From Acanthosepion lycidas (lineage: Eukaryota; Mollusca; Cephalopoda; Sepiida; Sepiidae), in contig OZ010587.1 of the NCBI GenBank assembly GCA_963932145.1, positions 113,985,783 to 114,049,782 of the forward strand: a stretch of DNA of 64,000 nucleotides, given 5' to 3'. The position numbers and the translations under genes are program-made. Every line of letters starts with the position of its first letter. The stretch's first letter is position 1. Below the pieces are notes generated by a model, which had not been told where the DNA came from, made no database searches, and saw only the letters and a list, made by a program, of their open reading frames with translations. This document shows positions 57,082-64,000 of the stretch, piece after piece.

Positions 57082-57085
<4 letters not shown>
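56860..57085 (-). mobile_element. Penelope-type end, third copy
   Basis: From 57085 the minus strand matches the left end of the element at 55150 through the GTTTTTGGTTGTAATGTGGA block and on to the words ACATAAGG/TTCAATGTTAAATATTCTCG near 56900. On the plus strand 56963-56988 reads CTGAAGACGGTCGCGAGACC then AGAAAC: a GGTC/GACC stem with a GCGA loop. Confidence 0.65.

Positions 57086-57146
<61 letters not shown>
57084..57146. repeat. (TA)n microsatellite
   Basis: About 31 TA units adjoining the Penelope-type end. Confidence 0.97.
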
Positions 57147-57148
<2 letters not shown>

Positions 57149-57544
57149 TGTATGCGTGTTCTGACTTTCGTAACATTCAATTTAAAAGAGGATCCAATAC
57201 AAAAGTAGAGCAATATTCTTTATTTTAGGATATGACATCAACAACATGTAAAACGCTAGACAAATGTAATCATGTTTCGATGTGTAATAACAAATCTCGT
57301 CTGATGTTAGTAAATAACTGGTTAGTAAACAATTTATTGAGATTTAAAAACAGCATACAGCCTTTTTTTCTCGAGAAAAGAAAGAAAAGAAAAAAATGAA
57401 AAACACACGATATACTCTCTTTTTCTCTTTTACACTTGCATTAGAATTTGTCAAAGTCTATTTTAACATCTCAAATGAAGAAAAAAGTATTATAATGAAC
57501 TGTAGAATATCTGTCCTCATCCACAATAATCAACAGTAGGTTAA
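57147..57544. other. Unassigned DNA upstream of the Penelope RT relic
   Basis: AT-rich; may include decayed Penelope coding sequence, but I cannot read any block confidently. Confidence 0.35.
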
Positions 57545-58265
57545 AAATTCTGATGATAACTTTGACATTTCCTTGGGGTCATTGGATTCAGATGAGTTTT
57601 CTAATCTGTTGGTTTATATATTTTATATAACGTTACTGCTTATGAGATCAATCTAAATAGTATAGGGTTTATACAGAGACGATGATCTTATGGTTGCAAA
57701 AACCTCCACGAAAATTAAGGTAGAAAAACTAAGAAAAATGATTCATAGGGAACTAAAAAGTTTAGTACTTAAGGTTTAAATAAGCACCAATATTAAACAT
57801 GTTGATTTTCTCGATGTAACGTTAGATCAAGTTAATGATAATTTTCAACCTTATATGAAAAATAATGCCAAGCTAATCTATATTCACACCAATTTCAATC
57901 ACCCTCCATCTGTGATCCGACATATTTCTTTTGTAGAACGTAGGACTAGTAACCACTCATCGGACAAAGATATGTTTGAGAAACATCGCATTGTCTACAA
58001 TAAAGTTCTTAAGAATACCGGATATAAGTGCGCCCAAATTCAGGTTTATCTAGGTCTGCTCTACGGTTGTATTGAGCTCTTTTGTTAGTTGTCTACTCGT
58101 ATCGGGTTTTTTTCTTTGGGTTTCAAACCTGTATCTGTACGATTTTTTCGACAGACTTTCATGTTTCTTGTTCTTTCTTTTTTAAAAACTTTTTTCCCTC
58201 GAGATTGATTTGATTATTGGCAAATCAAAAATTCGAGGGTTTTTCGAAACGAGTATAGTTACCAA

Positions 58266-58312
<47 letters not shown>

Positions 58313-59490
58313 CCACGTAGGAAATGCGTTAAAATACAGTATACATATGGATATTTTACGGTACAGGAACATATAATTATGTAATATGTGACTTTAATCT
58401 TAGGACTATATAAGTGCATTTGTATTTCTTTTGTATTTCTTTTTATTAATATCTTAATTTTGTAACAATGTGTTCCCCTAATGTGTACATCTACTTTTCT
58501 CTGTATAGACATGTTATGAATAATCAAGAGTAGTATCCCTTTGTTTTGTTTCTCTCCTCATAGAGAGAGCTATTTCTGTTTGCTGGGTCTATAAAAGGAA
58601 ACCATAAGCGAACCTTGTATTCTCAGTTGATTAAAGATTTCTTAAACTTACACTTGGGTACTTTTGACATTAAAATATACACAAATGTTCGATATGGAAT
58701 CAATTAAAGTAAACTTTTCCGTCGTATTAGAAATGAACTTAGTACTGTAGATCCTTGTCAGAGTATAAGAGGAATGAAGTTTTCAAACATCTATTTAAAA
58801 TAGATAGATCATATATCTCTTAATTTCCCCTTTGTATCGTGCCTTCAGTTTATTCCTTGCTTATATAGTGTAAATACAAGAAATGTTAATTGATCGATAA
58901 ATATTTTTCGTAAAGCAACCCTCTTAGTAAAATATTTAATAGGAATATATTAAAACTTAGTTATAGTTGCACCAATAATCTCGAGAAAATTATAAAGTTG
59001 CACAACAATAGAACACTAAACCAATTTAATAATCTTAATCATCATGCAAGTACCAATGAAAATATTGTTAAGGATACTGGCCGATGTAATTGTAGGAAAT
59101 CCTAACCAATCCCAATTGTCAAACAAATATTTAAACGAGTATCTCTGTTCTACCTCTACAATAGATTATCCGACCGTTGAAAAGTTCTATATTGGTAGTA
59201 TTAAGAATTTTTAAAAAACCCGATAGTACCAACACACATTAAGTTTTACTAATAATACTTATAGAAATAATAATTTCAAAATATTTTCGAGGTGGCAAAA
59301 TAAAAATAAAACTTCTAAAGTGAAATGAAAAATTTTAAAACTGGCAAGGACATGGAGATCCTTATTTGAAACTTGTTTTTTGTGGTTACTGGAGGAAATA
59401 CAGTTTATCAGCTTCTTCTTGAATAGCGGTGATTTATTAAATCAAAGATTTGAATTAACCGTTAATTATAAACATATCATAACTTTGACT
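57545..59490 (+). pseudogene. Penelope-like element: RT and GIY-YIG endonuclease relic
   Basis: Blocks in order on the plus strand: NFDISLGSLDSDEFSNLLVY (57555-57615); the RT catalytic GLYRDDDLMV (57666-57695); HVDFLDVTLDQVNDNFQPY (57800-57858); IYIHTNFNHPPSVIRHISF (57880-57935); FEKHRIVYNKVLKNTGYK (57975-58028). A segment of about 0.8 kb with (TA)n and no recognised coding follows. Coding returns with KIFNRNILKLSYSCTNNLEK (58925-58990), TGRCNCRKS (59075-59100), VEKFYIGS (59178-59199, the YIG box) and FSRWQNKNKTSKV (59287-59325). Stops and shifts throughout. Penelope-like proteins prime on nicked DNA and use the GIY-YIG nuclease for insertion. Confidence 0.85.
58196..58310. repeat. Hairpin and (TA)n within the Penelope relic
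   Basis: CCCTCGAGATTGATTTG and CAAATCAAAAATTCGAGGG (58196-58239) pair apart from a central bulge, and a (TA)n tract lies at 58268-58310. Both lie in the stretch that interrupts the Penelope coding. Confidence 0.7.
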
Positions 59491-60359
59491 CTACAATCTT
59501 GCTAGACTTTAAAATTTGACAATTGCTTCTTAGATTTTAGAAAAACATTGTTGCATTATATGAATCTTATTTTTCTATCAGTAAGACCAATGTCGACGTA
59601 GATTATTTTTACATTATTCTTCTAGTATTCTCGCTAATATTTAGTTTAGAGTTAAAGGTTTTCGGCTGACATTTTGCATTGAATGGTTTTATTAAGACCT
59701 TATATTATACCCTTTAATTAACAGTTGCATTCTATTTTGTAGGATTTAAATAATATTTAAATAATTTTATTGGATCTATATATTTAAATAATTTTATTAG
59801 ATCTATATATTTTTGATAATTTCGTTAGATCAATTTGTCTAAACTTTCCATTTATTTCTTAAAGAGCCACATTATTTACCAACTATAAAAATGAGAAATA
59901 TTATCTTTTAACTCATAGGGTCGTCTATGGTTTGCTAAGTATCTTGTTCAATTTCGTTTTTTATCTCATAGGGAATGACATGTGTATAATGTATAACATT
60001 ATGTATTTAGGCAGAAATCCCTCTTTTATACATGTTTCATTTAAAAAGAAAAAAAATAAGACCATCCTTGATAATGAGTATAGACGAAAGCGCTCTGAAA
60101 TGCAGAACATTTGGTCAGTTTTTACACACTATGTGTCCAAAAAAGAAAGAAACTTGTACGAACACAAGAAAAAAATAAATAGAAAGCTTAATAATCACAG
60201 TATCTTGTCAGTCGTCTTCAGCTATCAGCTATATCGACTGCTAACTTATAGTGATTTTCCAAGAATAGCTTAGATGTTGAGAATCGAATTCCCTATTCAG
60301 TCGTAACTGTTCTGGCAAGACAAGTTTGCTAAACATTACCCCACGCCGAAGTGCACATT
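59491..60359. other. Unassigned AT-rich DNA
   Basis: A TATTTAAATAATTTTATTGG-type word is duplicated near 59755-59810. The 113-codon frame at 59932-60273 has no recognisable domain. Confidence 0.4.
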
Positions 60360-60570
60360 GACTGCTACTTATATGATGGAGATTCGCATATGAATACAAC
60401 ATTTTCCCTCACCTTTTTTTTCGACAATGTAAATTTAGAATACTTTATTCCTACAAAAAATAAATGGAAAGCAGTTTCAACTTTACCAAATTAATTTTTA
60501 ATTTTTATAGTGTTCGATACCAAGTCGCTTAGGTTCTTTAGTGATTAACTTAGAGGATTGGGGGGAGAGT
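60360..60570. repeat. ~210-bp dispersed repeat, copy 1
   Basis: From GCTACTTATAT...GGAGATT to GTGATTAACTTAGAGGATTG; matches 61095-61315 with scattered changes. Its right part overlaps the end of the RT relic at 60540-60985. Confidence 0.8.
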
Positions 60571-60985
60571 ATCTTTCTGAAGAACCACATTTCTGCTACC
60601 TTCCATGGGGAAATTGTCCACTATTTACTGCCATATAAGAGGATGGATAACCCAAAGCAATCCAGTACCCTTTTCTCTTGTTTCTAACCAAATATTCCCA
60701 TTTCTCAGCACCTTGTTTAGCTTTTAGAATGCTTCTTTTGTTAGTCGAAATGCATGTTTCGATCTCAGGGTCATATTTTCCATTCTCTGTTAAAATATTT
60801 CTCAGATATTGAAATTTCTGCACCTGTTTCATATTGTCATCTTCAATTTGTAACTTGCAACTTGGATTTTCCCCCCTCGATGATGACTAGATTTTCTATC
60901 TTCTTGCAGTTCATACTTTTTTTTATTGCTTTCTTCAACCACCTTATCTAGGAGGCCCTGTAGTTTAATTTCCATGTCCGCAATT
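60540..60985 (-). pseudogene. Non-LTR RT relic (RTE/BovB-like)
   Basis: The minus-strand frame near 60832-60600 reads MKQVQKFQYLRNILTENGKY then DPEIETCISTNKRSILKAK and VRNKRKGYWIALGYPSSYMA, the YLGS.LTxDGKxDxEI segment of RTE-type RTs. It continues after a shift with VAEMWFFRKIL near 60590-60560. Upstream, CKKIENLVI-like words near 60900 precede it. The copy ends abruptly in the dispersed repeat at 60360-60570. Confidence 0.75.
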
Positions 60986-61094
60986 AACATTTAGGATAAC
61001 TTCACTGTCTAGCTATAATTAGTGAGAAGTATTCACTACTATTTCTCTAGTAGTTTAGTCTTCAAGGACAAGAAGTAGTCTAGCCCCTAGTTGT

Positions 61095-61315
61095 ATCAAA
61101 TGCTACTTATATCGTGGAGATTTTCATATGACTACAACATTCTCCTCCACTATTTTTTTTCTCAACAGTTTAATTGGAAATATTTCATTTTGGAAAAAGA
61201 AAAGGAAAACAGTTTGAAAAAACAACCAAATTAATTTTTATTTTTTTATTTTTAGTGTTTGATAGCAAGTTGTTCAGGTTCTTTAGTGATTAACTTAGAG
61301 GATTGGAGGAGGGAG
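61095..61315. repeat. ~210-bp dispersed repeat, copy 2
   Basis: Second direct copy of 60360-60570, about 735 bp away, directly followed by Ty3/gypsy-derived sequence. It may be a retroelement end rather than part of the LINE. Confidence 0.75.
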
Positions 61316-61319
61316 AGAC

Positions 61320-62195
61320 ATTTTTGCAGTGTTTGGGTGAGAGAAGTTACAGGTTCCTTGTTCAGTCCTTTCAGTTAATAACTGGACTGTTTGTGGTACA
61401 GTATCTTCTGATTTTGGTATGTTATTTCCATCTGAATCTGGTATAGGGCTATTTGAGATGATTGTAAATCCTTCAGGTTAGATTATCGTTCCTTCTCTGG
61501 CGTAGAGAAACGGAACTTTCTTTTCCATTTAGTAACCTAAAAAGAGGCCAATTTCGTTCAGTAGGTATGTAATTGTTGTTCTGAACGTAGTTTCTCATGA
61601 GCAATTTTTCAGAAATCGTCAACCACGAAGAAGGAGAGCCTTCGTAGGTAGATTGTCTCGGGTAAGACAACATTTATTCATGAGGAGTACAATTCGTGAT
61701 TGTAAACAGTAAGGAACGAATCGAGTGGAGAGCGTTAAAACGGTTTCCTATTGATGCACGGGTAAAACCGCTCGATTTTAAGGCTACGCTGATCGTCCTT
61801 CACAGAGTTTTGTTCAGTCTCTCCACTTGATCTCTTCCCCATATGTCTCTACACACAAAAGCGAAAGTGAAACGACTGTATTCATCAATGATAGTCAATA
61901 AATACTTGTTTCATCCCCGATTTGATTGAAGCGTTCCTTTGAAATCAATATTCAATCTTTCAAAGAGTTGAGTGGCTTTGATTAATTTACCACCTCCTCT
62001 CACAAATCTTGGTTTTTCTGCAGCTCACACATTACTTTTTTCAGTCTTTCGCGTTACTTCCTCTGTTAAGTAGGGCAACTTTTTGATCTCATAAAGTGCA
62101 TTATTCTTGATACTCCAGGAGGACATAGAGTATTATGTAACTCTTTAAGGTCGATATTTACGACAGAAGTGCAATGTACTTTCATTAATACATCT
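61320..62195 (-). pseudogene. Ty3/gypsy retrotransposon integrase relic
   Basis: Minus-strand blocks in order: NIDLKELHNTLCPPGVSR (62155-62100), the start of the zinc-binding region; a KPRFVRGGGKLIKATQLFER-type linker (62015-61960); LTIIDEYSRFTF near 61895-61860, an integrase catalytic-core strand; VERLNKTL near 61820; and an open 66-codon frame at 61673-61473 for the C-terminal part (MLSYPRQSTYEGSPSSW...). Part of the core is deleted and several stops are present. The integrase would insert the LTR element's cDNA; this copy cannot. Confidence 0.8.
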
Positions 62196-62392
62196 GAACC
62201 CTTTATTTTGTCCACAGGGGTAGATTGTTCTAGTTCCATGTGTCATATTTTAGATGCCTCAGTATCAGTTATCTCCCTTTAAACTCAACTCTCCAAGTTT
62301 TTTTTTGTTTTGAACTCACAACTCCTTGGGTCAAGTCAATGTATTCAACCAACGCTTTTATCAACTGGGCCATTGTCCTCAAGAACATGTCT
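62196..62392 (-). mobile_element. tRNA-derived SINE (family 3), second copy
   Basis: Minus-strand head: GGCCCAGTTGATAAAAGCGT (A-box region, near 62375) and GTTGTGAGTTCAAAAC (B-box region, near 62315). The tail matches 46470-46590 (GGGAGATAACTGATACTGAG, GGAACTAGAACAATCTACC, AATAAAGGGTTCAGA). It separates the two Ty3/gypsy pieces. Confidence 0.75.
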
Positions 62393-62639
62393 GACTTTTG
62401 AGAACATAATGTCTCATCGTTCATTTTTTTTACCAGATCTTTTTTGTTATTATTGCTTTTCTTTGGTACTCCATGTTACTGTTTCCCATATTATATTCAT
62501 GTCTATTCTTGGCTGCCTTAATTTTTTGTGGCTTAGCCTATGCACTGAATCTTTAAGTTTTCATATTTTCCATTGATGTTCTATTATTTCAACCTCATTC
62601 CACAAGATAACAAATATTTATCGTCATTTCCATCTACAT

Positions 62640-63580
62640 TCATAAATATTTGTTTCCGCCTTGATTTGAAGAAGCGTTCCCTTGAAATCAATATTTCAAT
62701 CTTTCAAAGGGTTGAGTGGCTTTAATTAATTTGCCACCTCCTCTTACAAATCTTGGCTACAGCACACACATTACATTATTCAGTCAATCTCTTTACTTCC
62801 ACTGTCGAATAGGGCAAATTTCTCAGCCTGGGAAAGTGCATCATTCTTGTTACTCCAGGAGGACATAGATTATTATGTAATTCCTTAAGGTCGATATTTA
62901 CGACATAAGTGCAATTTACTATCTTGAACGCATCTGGGCATGCATTTTTGTTGCCTTTTCGATATCTGATACCATATTTGTAAGGGGAAAGTTCAATTTG
63001 CCAGTGATGAATTTTGTCATTTTTAGTCTTTGGAACTTTATACTTATCGAAAATATAGGATAGAGCTCTTTGGTCTGTGATAAGAATAAAATATTTATCT
63101 TTTAGGTAATGACTCGCTTTGCTGATCGCGTTTGCTTATCTCCTACAGGGGAGTGGCTTCATTCAGAGGGATTTAGAGTTATGGATTAGAATGCAACAGG
63201 ATTGCCTCCTTGATTTAGCATCGCAGCTGAGCTCAAGTAGCTAAAATCAGTTTCAATTTCAAGGGGTTTTTCCTCGTCTAGTGTGTTTATCACGGTCCTT
63301 TCTTTAGTAGACACACTAATTTCCTTTCCAAATATTCAAAGGGATCTTTTTATGTTAGCAGGTAAGTGGAATATAGTGTTGTCATTTAGCGCGTAAATGT
63401 TTAGTGAATAGTTTGGGATCCAACGAAGCAAACATTCCGACGATTCTCTTCTGGGCTTTCATATTTCCTGAAGGAGGGAATACTTGCAAAGGTCTCACCC
63501 TTTCAAGGTCTGGTCTAAAGGTCCATTTACTTCATAGCCCAAAAGTTTTATTTTCGCTACTCTGTAGAAGTTTTTGGAAA
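62640..63580 (-). pseudogene. Ty3/gypsy pol relic: RT end, RNase H, integrase start
   Basis: Minus-strand blocks in order: VAKIKLLGYEVNGPL near 63560-63515 (RT end); MKAQKRIVGMFASLDPK near 63455-63405; EKPLEIETDFSYLSSAAML near 63275-63220 with the RNase H Asp; ILITDQRALSYIFDKYKV near 63090-63040; HHWQIELSPYKYGIRYRKGN near 63010-62955; NIDLKELHNNLCPPGVTR near 62915-62860 (integrase start). Stops and shifts interrupt it. The last 300 bp repeat the first part of the integrase piece at 61900-62195. Confidence 0.85.
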
Positions 63581-63912
63581 AAATGTCAGACAAAGTAAAA
63601 AAAGTTTTCTTGTGACACGTTTCGACCTTTAGTATTTGATCGGACTAAATTTGTGATGCCGGTGCGACTACGCATGCACACGAACAAGGGATGCTGGGAA
63701 TTTTAAATTTAATTTTTTTTTTTTAAATCAAGCCAATTTCATTTAGATTTTTTTCCTTTCCATCACTGCCAGGAAAGGTAAAATGTTGTAAGAGCCAGAG
63801 CTCAAATATTGGCACCAACAGAATAAATTTAGTCCGACGTAGTCCTAAAGAAAGAAACGCGTCACAAGAAAATTTTATACCACTTTGTCAGACATTTTTC
63901 CCAATATTGTTC
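63570..63912. mobile_element. MITE with ~75-bp inverted ends
   Basis: The left arm (63570-63655) starts TTGGAAAAAATGTCAGACAA and runs through TTTTCTTGTGACACGTTTC to CGGACTAAATTTGTG. The right arm (63825-63912) is its complement with scattered changes, ending in CTTTGTCAGACATTTTTCCCAA. The 170-bp centre has no coding. A non-autonomous DNA transposon or fold-back; superfamily not identified. Confidence 0.8.
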
Positions 63913-63934
63913 TTGATATACAAAAATATATATC

Positions 63935-64000
63935 GTTATCACACGTACACACACACACGCAGACGCAGACGCACACACACACACACATATATATATACAT
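63935..64000. repeat. (CA)n/(TA)n microsatellite at the window edge
   Basis: CA units with CG variants followed by TA units, cut by the window end. Confidence 0.95.

Noticed and set aside
59932-60273. 113-codon frame as a host gene
   Set aside because: Lys/Tyr-rich sequence in AT-rich DNA with no familiar motif or supporting signals.

Overview
This window reads as a stretch of a large, AT-rich metazoan nuclear genome, most likely a lophotrochozoan and possibly a cephalopod mollusc. The evidence is circumstantial: pervasive (TA)n, (CA)n and (TAA)n microsatellites, several tRNA-derived SINE families, Penelope-like elements with a GIY-YIG endonuclease, several LINE lineages, Ty3/gypsy and mariner relics, and no operon-like or dense coding. 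I found no host protein-coding exon, rRNA or functional tRNA gene that I can support. Almost every recognisable peptide is a decayed transposable-element protein.

Layout. 1-5 kb: microsatellites, a tRNA-derived SINE and a reverse transcriptase (RT) relic. 5.1-9.1 kb (minus): a nearly complete but broken Jockey/I-type LINE, with gag-like ORF1 zinc knuckles, an endonuclease start, RT with YVDD and an RNase H-like tail; a 101-bp palindromic mariner MITE lies inside ORF1 and another retroposed insert lies inside the RT region. 11-17.4 kb: a transposase-like relic, dispersed repeats, a SINE, a purine-rich minisatellite and an internally deleted mariner with both inverted ends. 18.6-25.5 kb: dispersed repeats, a second MITE, a SINE and mostly unassigned DNA. 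26-28.5 kb: a LINE relic with a restriction-like endonuclease (RLE) whose key residues are mutated, a fold-back SINE chimera and another RT relic. 30.3-33.5 kb: a GC-richer ~240-bp tandem satellite with several hairpins per unit. 34-42.9 kb: LINE, mariner and Penelope fragments, the third MITE inside (TA)n, fold-backs and dispersed repeats. 44-46.1 kb: a 2-kb polypurine tract with a 44-bp minisatellite. 46.3-47.6 kb: a fold-back around a SINE and a 107-bp tandem repeat. 49.5-54.3 kb: two neighbouring copies of one RLE-type LINE family, each bordered by (TAA)n; the first keeps a 283-codon open frame. 55-59.5 kb: Penelope-related inverted-repeat DNA and a Penelope RT/GIY-YIG relic. 60.5-63.6 kb: an RT relic and Ty3/gypsy pol pieces broken by a SINE. 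63.57-63.91 kb: a MITE with long inverted ends.

The elements do not form a pathway; the window records repeated insertion, truncation and microsatellite growth. The observations most worth checking are (i) a recurring hammerhead-like core, CTGANGA-stem-GAAAC, at the ends of several Penelope-type repeats, (ii) the repeated pairing of RLE-type LINEs with TAA repeats, (iii) palindromic MITEs whose ends closely match human MADE1, and (iv) the hairpin-rich 240-bp satellite. All family assignments come from reading translations by eye; no database search was possible.
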